Of a DNA stretch of 64,000 bases, positions 53,287-63,086 are shown in pieces. The DNA comes from Pseudomonas alcaligenes. Its GTDB lineage: Bacteria; Pseudomonadota; Gammaproteobacteria; Pseudomonadales; Pseudomonadaceae. Position 1 is the stretch's first letter. Every line of letters starts with the position of its first letter. A program made the translations under genes and the position numbers. The stretch lies in the NCBI RefSeq assembly GCF_041729615.1, contig NZ_CP154874.1, positions 1,741,001 through 1,805,000 of the forward strand, given 5' to 3'. A model generated the notes under the pieces. The model made no database searches. It had not been told where the DNA came from and was given only the letters and a program-made list of their open reading frames with translations.

Positions 53287-53304
53287 CTTCGGATAAATAC
53301 GAAG
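53287..53304. promoter_or_regulatory. Inverted repeat CTTCG-N8-CGAAG between binding protein and LysR
   Basis: CTTCG (53287-53291) and CGAAG (53300-53304) flank an AT-rich GATAAATA. The site lies between divergent genes, 61 bases ahead of the LysR start at 53348 and 83 bases ahead of the binding protein start. This is the usual place for a LysR operator; the assignment is inferred. Confidence 0.5.
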
Positions 53305-53347
53305 TGATCTACTCCAGCATCTACAGCGATCAATGTATGGAGCCGTC

Positions 53348-54232
53348 ATGCTCAGCCAGCTGCGCGACCTCGACCTGCAACTGCTGCGCCTGTTCGTCAC
53401 GGTGGTGGAGAGTGGCGGCTTCAGCGCCGCCCAGGGCGAGCTGGGGATCGGCCAGTCGACCATCAGCACGCAGATGGCCAAGCTGGAGACGCGCCTGGGT
53501 TTTCGCCTGTGCGAGCGCGGCAAGGCCGGCTTTCGCCTGACGCCCAAGGGCGAGCAGGTGCTGGCCGCCACCCGGCGCCTGTTCGCCGCCATCGAGACCT
53601 TCAAGGGCGAGGCCCAGGGCATGGCCGACAAGCTGCTCGGCGAGCTGCACGTCGGCCTCTCCGAGGCCCTCGCCGACGAGGTGCTGGAGCGCCTCGGCGC
53701 GGCCCTGGGCGCCTTCCGCCGGCGCAACCAGGCGGTGCAGATCGGGCTGCTCAGCGCCATGCCCGCCGAGCTGGAGCGGCGCCTGCTGCAGGGCCAGCTG
53801 CAGCTGGCCATCGGCTACTTCTCCGGCCGCCAGACGGCGCTCGACTACCACCCGCTGTTCCGCGAACAGCAGCAGCTGTACTGCGGCCGCGGCCACCCGC
53901 TGTTCGAGCGCCCGCCACGGGATGACAGCGCGCTGCTGGCCTGCGACGGCGTGCTGCACCCCTACCGCTTCGTCGCCCCCTGGCAGACCGGCGCCAGCAG
54001 CGCGCACAGCGAGCAGGTGGAAGGCAGCCTGGCCTTCATCCTCTCCGGCGCCCATGTCGGCTACCTGCCCGACCACATCGCCGCGCCCTGGGAGCGCCGC
54101 GGCCAGCTGCGCGCGCTGCTGCCGGAGCGCCTCGGCTTCGTCGTCGAGTTCCACCTGGCGCAGCACCGCGCGCGCCTACCCAGCGAGGCGCAGCGGGCGC
54201 TCTGCGAGGACCTGCTGGCGGCCTTCGCCTGA
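53348..54232 (+). CDS. LysR-family regulator near polyamine genes
   Basis: This 294-residue protein starts MLSQLRDLDLQLLRLFVTVVESGGFSAAQGELGIGQSTISTQMAKLE, a LysR HTH. A standard effector domain follows. I preferred ATG at 53348 because GGAG precedes it by five bases; ATG at 53333 would add five residues. It is divergent from the polyamine-binding protein gene and is the probable regulator of that gene and speB. Effector is unknown. Confidence 0.88.
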   Translation: MLSQLRDLDLQLLRLFVTVVESGGFSAAQGELGIGQSTISTQMAKLETRLGFRLCERGKAGFRLTPKGEQVLAATRRLFAAIETFKGEAQGMADKLLGELHVGLSEALADEVLERLGAALGAFRRRNQAVQIGLLSAMPAELERRLLQGQLQLAIGYFSGRQTALDYHPLFREQQQLYCGRGHPLFERPPRDDSALLACDGVLHPYRFVAPWQTGASSAHSEQVEGSLAFILSGAHVGYLPDHIAAPWERRGQLRALLPERLGFVVEFHLAQHRARLPSEAQRALCEDLLAAFA

Positions 54233-54285
54233 TATGGCGACCGATTCACCCGCTGAATCGGCCTAACTGACGCTTCCCAGCACTG

Positions 54286-54297
54286 GACCGACTGGTC
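54286..54297 (+). promoter_or_regulatory. LmrA-type TetR operator GACC-N4-GGTC
   Basis: The palindrome GACC-GACT-GGTC lies 13 bases upstream of the TetR start. Its right half, GACTGGTCTA, is the reverse complement of TAGACCAGTC, the core of LmrA/YxaF-type operators. TACATA just after it could be a -10. Autoregulation of the tetR-hydrolase-thioesterase operon is inferred. Confidence 0.55.
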
Positions 54298-54310
54298 TAC
54301 ATATAGCGCC

Positions 54311-54910
54311 ATGCACACATCCAACCTCAGCACCCGCGACAAACTGATCGCCGCCATGGCCGACACCCTGCAACGCAAGGGGCTGCATGGTGCCGGTCTC
54401 AACGAGCTGCTGGCCCAGGCCCAGGCGCCCAAGGGCAGCCTCTACCACCACTTCCCCGGCGGCAAGAACGAGCTGGCGGTGGCCGCCATCGAGCACATCG
54501 GCCAGCGCATCGACGGCTTCTTCGCCCAGCTGTTCCGCGACCACCCGGACCCGCTGCGGGCCATGCAGCGCTGGCTCGACAACACCCTGCAGCAGCTCGA
54601 GGGCAGCCGCTTCGAGCGCGGCTGCCCGCTGGCCACCGTGGCCCTGGAGAGCGGCCCGGAGGATGTCGAGATCCGCGCCGCCCTGTCCGGTTGCTTCACC
54701 CGCCTGCGCCAGGCCCTGGCCACCCAGCTGCGCGGCGTCGGCTTCCACGGCGACAGCGCGGAAGGCTTCGCCAACCTGTTCATCTCGCTCTATGAGGGCG
54801 GCTTGCTGCAGGCCCGCGTGGCCGGCAGCAGCGAGCCTCTGCAACGCGCCAGCGCGGCGCTTTTCCAACTACTGCATGACTACCCGCGGGAGAACCGCCA
54901 TGACCAGTGA
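54311..54910 (+). CDS. TetR/AcrR-family regulator (LmrA/YxaF type)
   Basis: This 199-residue protein has an N-terminal TetR HTH: TRDKLIAAMADTLQRKGLHGAGLNELLAQAQAPKGSLYHHFPGGKNELAVAAIEHI. The C-terminal part SRFERGCPLATVALESGPEDVEIRAAL fits TetR_C_33 (LmrA/YxaF). It is first in a three-gene operon with an alpha/beta hydrolase (11-base overlap) and a PaaI-like thioesterase. No Shine-Dalgarno sequence is visible, and the transcript may be nearly leaderless. An operator-like palindrome sits just upstream. Confidence 0.9.
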   Translation: MHTSNLSTRDKLIAAMADTLQRKGLHGAGLNELLAQAQAPKGSLYHHFPGGKNELAVAAIEHIGQRIDGFFAQLFRDHPDPLRAMQRWLDNTLQQLEGSRFERGCPLATVALESGPEDVEIRAALSGCFTRLRQALATQLRGVGFHGDSAEGFANLFISLYEGGLLQARVAGSSEPLQRASAALFQLLHDYPRENRHDQ

Positions 54911-55787
54911 CACCCAGGACATCCGCCGCGAGGAGCTGCAGCTCGCCGCCGCCGACGGCTACCCGCTGCGCGCCACCCTCTACCACGCCCCGCAGCCACG
55001 CGCGCGCCTGCTGATCGGCGGCGCCACCGGCGTGCCACAGGGCTTCTACCGGCGCTTCGCCGAATACGCCGCGCAGCGCGGCTACAGCACCCTGAGCCTG
55101 GACTACCGCGGCATCGGCCAGTCCAGGCCGGCGCGCCTGCGCGGCTTCGAGATGCGCTACCTGGACTGGGCCCACCTCGACCTGGCCGCCGCCCTCGACC
55201 ACCTGCACGCCGACGACCTGCCGACCTTCATGATCGGCCACTCCTTCGGCGGCCATGCCTTCGGCCTGCTGCCGGGGCACGAGCGCGTCGCCGGCTTCTA
55301 CACCTTCGGCACCGGCGCCGGCTGGCATGGCTGGATGCCGCCGCTGGAGCGCCTGCGCGTGCAGCTGATGTGGAACCTGGTCGGCCCGCTGATCGTCCTG
55401 CGCAAGGGCTATCTGGCCTGGAGCAGGCTGGGCATGGGCGAAGACCTGCCGCTCGGCGTGTACCGCCAGTGGAAGCGCTGGTGCCGCTACCCGCGCTACT
55501 TCTTCGACGACCCCGAGCAGCAGCACCTGGCCGCCCGTTTCGCCAGCGTGCGCACGCCGATCGTCGCCGCCAACAGCCTCGACGACCTGTGGGCACCACC
55601 CAGCTCGCGCGATGCCTTCATGGCCGCCTACAGCGCCGCGCCCTACCAGGCCCGCACCATCGACTCCCAGGCCGAGGGCCTCGGCGCCATCGGCCACATG
55701 GGCTACTTTCGCAGCAGCGCCAGCGCGCTGTGGGACGAGGCGCTGGGCTGGTTCGAACAACTGCAGCACAACCGCCAGGCCGCCTGA
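54900..55787 (+). CDS. Alpha/beta hydrolase
   Basis: This 295-residue hydrolase has LLIGGATGVPQGFYRRFAEYAAQRGYSTLSLDYRGIGQS and the nucleophile elbow MIGHSFGGHAFG. The His is probably in IGHMGYF near the C-terminus. It belongs to a YheT-like/serine aminopeptidase type of hydrolase, with an unknown ester substrate. The ATG at 54900 is 11 bases inside the tetR 3' end. It is the second gene of a TetR-controlled operon. The neighbouring PaaI gene suggests acyl-ester or aromatic-acid metabolism. Confidence 0.85.
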   Translation: MTSDTQDIRREELQLAAADGYPLRATLYHAPQPRARLLIGGATGVPQGFYRRFAEYAAQRGYSTLSLDYRGIGQSRPARLRGFEMRYLDWAHLDLAAALDHLHADDLPTFMIGHSFGGHAFGLLPGHERVAGFYTFGTGAGWHGWMPPLERLRVQLMWNLVGPLIVLRKGYLAWSRLGMGEDLPLGVYRQWKRWCRYPRYFFDDPEQQHLAARFASVRTPIVAANSLDDLWAPPSSRDAFMAAYSAAPYQARTIDSQAEGLGAIGHMGYFRSSASALWDEALGWFEQLQHNRQAA

Positions 55788-55816
55788 GCGGCCGCCCCTA
55801 CCCGGAGAACCGCGTG

Positions 55817-56248
55817 ATGAACCCGCAACAGATGACCGGCCTGCAGATCATGCAGGCCTTCGCCGCCGGCCACTTCCCCAAGCCCGGCATCGCCAAGACC
55901 ATGCCGATGGAAGTGGAAATCGTGGAGGCCAACCGCGTGGTCTTCGCCGTCACCGCCGACGAGCGCCACACCAACCCCCTGGGCGGCGTGCATGGCGGCT
56001 TCGCCGCCACCGTGCTGGACTCGGTGACCGGCTGCGCCACCCACACCGCCCTCGGCGCGGGCGAGAGCTACGGCACCATCGAGCTGAACGTGAAGATGAG
56101 CAAGGCCATCCCCTTCAACCGCACGCTGCGCGCCGAAGGCAAGGTGATCAACGTCAGCTCACGCCTGGTCATCTCCGAAGGCAGCATCCGCGACGAGGAC
56201 GGCACCCTCTACGCCTACGGCACCGCCACCTGCATGATCCTGCGCTAG
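55817..56248 (+). CDS. PaaI-family hotdog thioesterase
   Basis: This 143-residue hotdog protein has TNPLGGVHGGFAATVLDSVTGCATHTAL, typical of PaaI-type acyl-CoA thioesterases with Asn-x-x-G-x-x-H-G-G and a downstream Asp. It then has YGTIELNVKMSKAIPFNRTLRAEGKVINVSSRLVISEGSIRDEDGTL. The catalytic Asp could be in the helix LDSVTG. It hydrolyses acyl-CoA thioesters. It is the third gene of the TetR operon, 29 bases after the hydrolase. Confidence 0.9.
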   Translation: MNPQQMTGLQIMQAFAAGHFPKPGIAKTMPMEVEIVEANRVVFAVTADERHTNPLGGVHGGFAATVLDSVTGCATHTALGAGESYGTIELNVKMSKAIPFNRTLRAEGKVINVSSRLVISEGSIRDEDGTLYAYGTATCMILR

Positions 56249-56272
56249 CCGGCCGGGGGCGCACGGCCGCGG

Positions 56273-56452
56273 TCAGTCCGAGCGGTGCCGGCCGCGCGGC
56301 GCCGCGGGCTCGCCGACGCGCTCGCGCAGCTGCCCGGCCAGGCGTTCGAGGGACAGCAGGGTCAGCTGGATTTCCTCGTGCACCCGCGGCGTGGGCGCGG
56401 GTTCCTCGGCTTCCAGCTGGTAGCGCGGGTCGAACAGATCGAATGTATCCAT
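56273..56452 (-). CDS. Small acidic hypothetical protein
   Basis: This 59-residue protein starts MDTFDLFDPRYQLEAEEPAPTPRVHEEIQLTLLSLERLAGQLRERV. A good GAGGAATTC ribosome-binding site lies ahead of its ATG (56452). I do not recognise a family. The middle looks like a helix. It is oriented against the thioesterase gene and stands alone; 204 bases separate it from the next gene on the other strand. Confidence 0.5.
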   Translation of the reverse strand: MDTFDLFDPRYQLEAEEPAPTPRVHEEIQLTLLSLERLAGQLRERVGEPAAPRGRHRSD

Positions 56453-56656
56453 GACGAATTCCTCAACAGTGGTGGACTGTCGGCAGTTCGGTAGGCATCG
56501 GTCTTGTTCTTGTCGGGTCAGTCTGTGCGTCGCAGATGACCATTGTTCGCGTGGCCAGCTCGGCACTGGCACCTGATCAATTTCTGCGCAGTCGGCGGCC
56601 GCGTCAACCGCGCCGGGGCTATAGTTTCAGCTCCGCCCACCCGCGAGGGAATCCGC

Positions 56657-57217
56657 ATGAGCACGCCCTACAAGGTCGCCGTCCTGGTCGGCAGCCTGCG
56701 CCAGGCCTCGATCAACCGCAAGCTGGCACTGGCCCTGGCCGAACTGGCGCCGCCCTCGCTGCAGCTGGAGCTGGTCGAGATCAGCGAGCTGCCGCTGTAC
56801 AACGAGGACATCGACGTCAGCCCCGCGCCCGAGGCCTACACGCGCTTTCGCCAGCAGGTGAAAGCCGCCGACGCCCTGCTGTTCGTCACCCCGGAATACA
56901 ACCGCTCGGTGCCGGGCGTGCTGAAGAACGCCATCGACGTCGGCTCGCGCCCCTATGGCCAGAGCGTCTTCGGCGGCAAGCCGGGGGCCGTGCTGAGTGC
57001 CTCGCCGGGCGCCATCGGCGGCTTCGGCGCCAACCACCACCTGCGCCAGTCGATGGTCTTCCTCGACGTCTACATGCTGCAGCAGCCCGAGTCCTACCTG
57101 GGCGGCGCCGGCAAGTTCTTCGACGAGAGCGGCAAGCTGGACGCCGGCATCGAGGGCTTCCTGCAGAAGTTCATCGACGCCTACGCCGCCTGGGTGGAGC
57201 GGCATGTGAAGGGCTAG
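56657..57217 (+). CDS. NADPH-dependent FMN reductase/chromate reductase-like
   Basis: This 186-residue flavodoxin-fold enzyme starts [26 protein letters not shown], with the phosphate-binding loop GSLRxxSxNRx[24 protein letters not shown] is the other hallmark of this FMN reductase family. It reduces flavin or quinone with NAD(P)H. It converges with the flagellin gene: the two stop codons overlap by four bases. It stands as a single gene. Confidence 0.93.
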   Translation: MSTPYKVAVLVGSLRQASINRKLALALAELAPPSLQLELVEISELPLYNEDIDVSPAPEAYTRFRQQVKAADALLFVTPEYNRSVPGVLKNAIDVGSRPYGQSVFGGKPGAVLSASPGAIGGFGANHHLRQSMVFLDVYMLQQPESYLGGAGKFFDESGKLDAGIEGFLQKFIDAYAAWVERHVKG

Positions 57218-58698
57218 AGACCCTGCAGCAGGCTGAGAATGGCCTGCTGCCGCTGGTTGGCCTGGGCCAGGATGGCGGTCGCCGCCTGCTGCAGTATCTG
57301 CTGCCGGACCAGGTTGGACACCTCGGTCGCATAGTCGGTATCCCTGATCCGGCTGCGCGCGGCGGAGAGGTTCTCCGCCATGTTCTGCAGGTTGGCGATG
57401 GTGTATTCAAGACGGTTCTGCACGGCGCCGAGATCCGCCCTGGCACTGTCGATGGTACTCAACGCCCCATCGATCAAACCGATCGCCGTCTGTGCACCGA
57501 CATCCGTGAGCAGGTCCACCTCGTTGATCTGCTCGAAGCGGCTGGTGTTGGTCGCCGTGCTGCCATCCACAGTCGCCACATCCACCGCGGTGCTGAAGCC
57601 CTTGGCACTATTGAGGCGAACCACGCCGATGGCGCGCATGGCGGAGTCGTCGGTCAGGGTGGCGACCGAGGCGATGAGCTCTTCCCCGCCTTCGTAGTCG
57701 AAGTTCTGTGCCTGGGCCGTACCGACGTCCCGGGACTGGAAATTCTCCAGCGCGATATCGTCGCCACGCTCGCTGGTCATCCACAGCCGATCGCCCTCGA
57801 CCCTGGCGCTGATCCCGGTACGCGCCGACTCGGCGTTGATCGCATCGGCCAGCAGGCCGAGGTCGCCGTCCTCGATCTCGGCGCTGATGCTCACCGCATC
57901 CTCGTTGGAGCCGTACAGGTCGAAGGAGTAGTGGTCGTCGCCGCTGAAGCTCAGCTGCAGCAGAGTGCGCGCATCCGCCACCACCCCGGTTGCGTCGGAC
58001 CGCTTGTTGATCGCGCGCGCCACCTCCCAGGCCGAGCCGGAGACGTCGAAGCTCAGGGTCTTGCGGCCGGCGATGGTCAGTTCGCCGGTCACGTCGTTGT
58101 CCGGCAGGGCTCCGGCCTGCTGCAGCAGGCCGCCCAGCTGATCGCCGGTCGCGCTGCCGGCGGTGCCATTGACCAGGTCGCGCACATGGCTGCCCAGGCG
58201 ATCGGCGCGGAAGTTGCCCAGGCCGACGGGGATGGTCTCGAAAGCGTTGGCGCCGACCTGGAAAGCCTGGGCGCCGAAGCTTCCGTCGAGCAGCTTGCGT
58301 CCGGCGAAGCTGGTGGTCTCGGCAATGCGCGTCAGTTCCTGCTGCAGCTGCGCCACTTCCTGTTGCAGGGCGTCGCGCTCGCTGCCCGAGTTGGAGCCAT
58401 TGGCCGCCTGCAGGGCCAGGTCGCGCATGCGCTGAAGAATACTGGTGGACTGCTGCAGCGCACCCTCGGCGGTCTGCGCCAGGGAGATGCCGTCGTTGGC
58501 GTTGCGCACCGCCACGCCCATGCCACTTATCTGGCTGCCCAGACGATTGGATATCTGCAGGCCGGCCGCATCGTCCTTGGCGCTGTTGATGCGTAAGCCG
58601 GTGGACAGCCGCTGCATCGAGGTTTCCAGCGCACGCGTCGACTCGTTCAGCGCACGCTGAACGCCGAGTGACGATACGTTGGTGAGGGTCAACGCCAT
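57214..58698 (-). CDS. fliC: Flagellin
   Basis: This 494-residue flagellin has the conserved N-terminal D0/D1 helices ([44 protein letters not shown]) and the C-terminal D0/D1 ([41 protein letters not shown]). A central variable D2 domain of about 190 residues lies between them. It is exported by the flagellar apparatus and polymerises into filament. No other flagellar structural gene is nearby. A FliA-type promoter at 58758-58796 supports expression with the flagellar late genes. Confidence 0.95.
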   Translation of the reverse strand: MALTLTNVSSLGVQRALNESTRALETSMQRLSTGLRINSAKDDAAGLQISNRLGSQISGMGVAVRNANDGISLAQTAEGALQQSTSILQRMRDLALQAANGSNSGSERDALQQEVAQLQQELTRIAETTSFAGRKLLDGSFGAQAFQVGANAFETIPVGLGNFRADRLGSHVRDLVNGTAGSATGDQLGGLLQQAGALPDNDVTGELTIAGRKTLSFDVSGSAWEVARAINKRSDATGVVADARTLLQLSFSGDDHYSFDLYGSNEDAVSISAEIEDGDLGLLADAINAESARTGISARVEGDRLWMTSERGDDIALENFQSRDVGTAQAQNFDYEGGEELIASVATLTDDSAMRAIGVVRLNSAKGFSTAVDVATVDGSTATNTSRFEQINEVDLLTDVGAQTAIGLIDGALSTIDSARADLGAVQNRLEYTIANLQNMAENLSAARSRIRDTDYATEVSNLVRQQILQQAATAILAQANQRQQAILSLLQGL

Positions 58699-58757
58699 CC
58701 GAACAGTCCTTTGAGCAACAACCACTCCATAGTCGCGGCCACCAAATCTTTTACGAC

Positions 58758-58796
58758 TTATCGTCAGACTCTTCGGCGGTGTTAGGAAAAGCTTTA
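58758..58796 (-). promoter_or_regulatory. FliA (sigma28)-type promoters of the isolated flagellin
   Basis: On the minus strand two candidates overlap. The first is TAAA-N15-GCCGAAGA (58796-58770). The second is TAAC-N15-GACGATAA (58784-58758), whose -10 has seven of eight consensus bases of GCCGATAA. Both lie 60-100 bases upstream of the flagellin start. The N15 spacing in both is exactly the FliA value. Confidence 0.7.
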
Positions 58797-58854
58797 GACC
58801 GTTCATCCCCCTACACGGAGACGACTAGGCTTGTCTCATGTGCAGGAGAACGCC

Positions 58855-59784
58855 ATGAACACAGAGCAGCTCGATGACAGCGACTGGCTCGACCCGGACC
58901 AGGACCGGCGCCAGGCCGGGTCGCTGGTCGAGGCGCTGCAGGCGCGGGCGCGCAGCGGCCAGCCGATGCACGGCTTCCGCCTCAAGTACGCCGACCTCGC
59001 CGGCATCGACCTGGTCAACCATGGCCAGCGCCAAGGCTGGGAGCTGCAGGGCGCCGACCTGTACCGCGCCGACCTGCAGAACGCCCACCTGTTCGCCCTC
59101 GACCTGCGCGGCAGCTCGCTGATGAAGGCCGACCTGCGCGGCGCCAACCTGCACTGCGCCGACCTGCGCGACTGCAACCTGCTGGGCGTGCGCCTGGAGG
59201 GTGCGCGGCTGGACAACGTGGTCTGGGACCGCCAGCTGATCCAGGAGCGCCGCGGCCGCGAGCGCCGCCGGGACGGCGACGCGGCGGGCGCGCGGCAGCT
59301 GTTCGAGGAGGCCGAGGAGACCTACCGCAACCTGCGCCTGCGCCTGGAAAAGGCCGGCCTGTTCGAGCAGGCAGGGCAGTTCTTCCACCGCGAGATGGCC
59401 ATGCGCCGCCTGCAGATGCCGCGCCTGAGCGGAAGACGCCTGCTGTCCTGGCTGGTCGACCTGTTCTGCGGCTATGGCGAGAAGCCGCTCAACGTGGTGC
59501 TGTTCTCCCTCGGCCTGATCCTGGCCTGCGGCCTGCTGTTCTTCCTGGTCGGCGTGCGCCACGGCGACCTGCCGCTGGGCCTGGCCCTGGAACGCGGCTG
59601 GGCGGCCAACCTGGGCGACCTGCTCGACTGCCTATACTACAGCGTGGTGACCTTCACCACCCTGGGCTACGGCGACATCACCCCGCACGGCCTGGCGCGC
59701 CCCATCGCCGCCTTCGAGGCGTTCGCCGGCAGCTTCACCATGGCCCTGTTCGTGGTGGTGTTCGTGAAGAAGATGACGCGCTGA
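58855..59784 (+). CDS. Pentapeptide-repeat protein fused to an ion-channel pore
   Basis: This 309-residue protein has pentapeptide repeats (A[D/N]L/F-type: ADLAG, ADLYRADLQNAHLF, LRGANLHCADLRDCNLLGVRLEGARL) in residues 45-115. A helical linker follows (120-200). The C-terminal part is a two-helix channel with filter TLGYGD (269-274) between helices at about 215-235 and 285-303. The filter matches potassium channels (Ion_trans_2). The fusion suggests a regulated K+ channel; the pentapeptide solenoid may be the sensing or oligomerising part. GCAGGAGAAC precedes the ATG at 58855. Confidence 0.85.
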   Translation: MNTEQLDDSDWLDPDQDRRQAGSLVEALQARARSGQPMHGFRLKYADLAGIDLVNHGQRQGWELQGADLYRADLQNAHLFALDLRGSSLMKADLRGANLHCADLRDCNLLGVRLEGARLDNVVWDRQLIQERRGRERRRDGDAAGARQLFEEAEETYRNLRLRLEKAGLFEQAGQFFHREMAMRRLQMPRLSGRRLLSWLVDLFCGYGEKPLNVVLFSLGLILACGLLFFLVGVRHGDLPLGLALERGWAANLGDLLDCLYYSVVTFTTLGYGDITPHGLARPIAAFEAFAGSFTMALFVVVFVKKMTR

Positions 59785-59793
59785 AATGCCAAC

Positions 59794-59811
59794 GCCCCGG
59801 CGAGCCGGGGC
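59794..59811. terminator. Hairpin between channel gene and symporter gene
   Basis: GCCCCGGC-ga-GCCGGGGC is a perfect 8-bp stem between two convergent genes. It lacks a good T tract, so its strength is unclear. Confidence 0.5.
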
Positions 59812-59828
59812 GCGGTCTGTGACAGGGC

Positions 59829-61595
<1,767 letters not shown>

Positions 61596-61603
61596 GCGCG
61601 GCC

Positions 61604-61870
61604 TCAGTCTTCGTGGACGTCGTACTTGCGGTCGTAGGCATTCATCTTCCACACGTAGAAGAAGATCATCGCCACGAACGTGTAGATGGAACCCTGCTGG
61701 GCGAACCAGAAGCCCAGGGGGAAGCCGAAGAACTGAATGGCGTTGAGCTGTTCGACGAACAGGATGCCGGCGCCGTAGGACACGGCGAACCAGACCACGA
61801 GGAGCGACAGCATCAGGCGCAGGTTGGCTTTCCAATACGCAGCGGCTGCCTCTTGCTTGGACAAGGACAT
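61604..61870 (-). CDS. DUF485 small inner-membrane protein
   Basis: This 88-residue protein has two hydrophobic helices (LMLSLLVVWFAVSYGAGIL and IYTFVAMIFFYVWKM). The sequence FFGFPLGFWFAQQG is the DUF485 hallmark. It is always encoded next to ActP-type symporters and is thought to assist them. It is the first gene of the pair and has a GGAGGT ribosome-binding site before its ATG. No function is known in detail. Confidence 0.92.
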   Translation of the reverse strand: MSLSKQEAAAAYWKANLRLMLSLLVVWFAVSYGAGILFVEQLNAIQFFGFPLGFWFAQQGSIYTFVAMIFFYVWKMNAYDRKYDVHED

Positions 61871-62029
61871 GGGGACCTCCGGGGATTGTTGTTTTTGTTC
61901 TGGAGCCGGTTAGACCCTAGCAAGCCGTTCGCTATCGGCCACTAGACTTTGGTCGCATACGCCCCTGGCATTGCCCTGCGCGGCTCCGGGTGCCAGCCTG
62001 AACACAGCCACAGACGCCGCGGAGGCCCC

Positions 62030-62650
62030 ATGAGCACCATGACCCTGTTCCACTCCCCTGCCTCGCCCTTCGTGCGCAAGGTGCGGGTCCTGTTGCACGA
62101 GACCGGCCAGCAGGACCGCGTGGCCCTGCAGGAGGTACAGCTGACCCCGGTGAACCCCAGCAGCGCGGTGCTGCAGGGCAACCCGGCAGGCAAGATCCCC
62201 GTCCTGCGCCTGGCCGACGGCTCGCTGCTCTACGACAGCCGGGTGATCCTCGACTACCTTGACGCCCAGCACGTCGGCGCGCCGCTGATCCCGCCGAGCG
62301 GCCATGCACGCTGGCGCCGCCTCAGCCTGGCCGCGCTGGCCGACGCCATCCTCGACGCCGCCGTGCTGCTGCGTTACGAGACCTTCCTGCGTCCCGCGGA
62401 CAAGCGCTGGGAGCTCTGGGAAGACGCACAGCAGGACAAGATCGAGCGCAGCCTGGCCTACTTCGAACACGACTGCCTGGCCGAGCTCGCCAGTCACTTC
62501 GACATCGCTGCCATCGGCCTGGCCTGCGCCCTCGGCTACCTCGATCTGCGCCAGCCGCAGCTGGGCTGGCGCCAGCGCTACCCAGGCCTGGCCGCCTGGT
62601 TCGCCGAGGTCGAGCGGCGCCCCTCGATGCAGGCCAGCGCCCCCGCCTGA
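62030..62650 (+). CDS. Glutathione S-transferase family protein
   Basis: This 206-residue GST has the thioredoxin-fold domain MTLFHSPASPFVRKVRVLLHETGQ, then NPAGKIPVLRLADGSLLYDSRVILDYL with the cis-Pro and Asp-Ser motif. The C-terminal helical domain follows (FDIAAIGLACALGYLDLRQP). GGAGGCCCC gives a good ribosome-binding site. It lies alone between DUF485 and a small membrane protein gene. Substrate is unknown. Confidence 0.93.
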   Translation: MSTMTLFHSPASPFVRKVRVLLHETGQQDRVALQEVQLTPVNPSSAVLQGNPAGKIPVLRLADGSLLYDSRVILDYLDAQHVGAPLIPPSGHARWRRLSLAALADAILDAAVLLRYETFLRPADKRWELWEDAQQDKIERSLAYFEHDCLAELASHFDIAAIGLACALGYLDLRQPQLGWRQRYPGLAAWFAEVERRPSMQASAPA

Positions 62651-62732
62651 GGCGCACGCGGGAACAGGCGGGCGATGCGCCGCGCCAGCAGGTGCGCGCG
62701 GCGCGCCTCCTCGCGCAGGCCCAGATGCCCGC

Positions 62733-63038
62733 TCATGGCCGGTACCACAGGCGGAAGAAGCCGGCGGCCAGCAGCAGGGCCACCTGCCCCAGGGCCGCGC
62801 ACAGCTGCAGGAAGGACTGCACGTGGGGGTTGCTCGCGGCGTCGGCGAGCCCGGTCAGCTCCGCCCAGAAGCCGGCCGGCAGCAGTTGCAGGGCCAGCCA
62901 GGCCAGCGGCCGGCCGGTGAAGTTGAGGCCGTGGATCAGGTCGAACTGGCCGAAGAACATCAGGCCGATCAGCAGCAGCCCGGCCACCACCAGGCCGAGG
63001 GCGAAACAGGCGCAGAACTGCAGCAGCAGACGAAACAT
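62733..63038 (-). CDS. Small hydrophobic membrane protein upstream-type partner of creD
   Basis: This 101-residue protein has three or four hydrophobic segments: LLLQFCACFALGLVVAGLLLIGLMFF near the start and FLQLCAALGQVALLLAAGFFRLWYRP at the end. I recognise no domain. It lies 48 bases downstream of creD on the same strand, so it is likely part of the cre transcript. From memory P. aeruginosa also has a small hypothetical gene after creD. The ATG is at 63038. Confidence 0.65.
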   Translation of the reverse strand: MFRLLLQFCACFALGLVVAGLLLIGLMFFGQFDLIHGLNFTGRPLAWLALQLLPAGFWAELTGLADAASNPHVQSFLQLCAALGQVALLLAAGFFRLWYRP

Positions 63039-63086
63039 GGCGATCTCCTCGCAGAGGGGCGCGGCAGCCGCCGCGCCCGGTCGATA

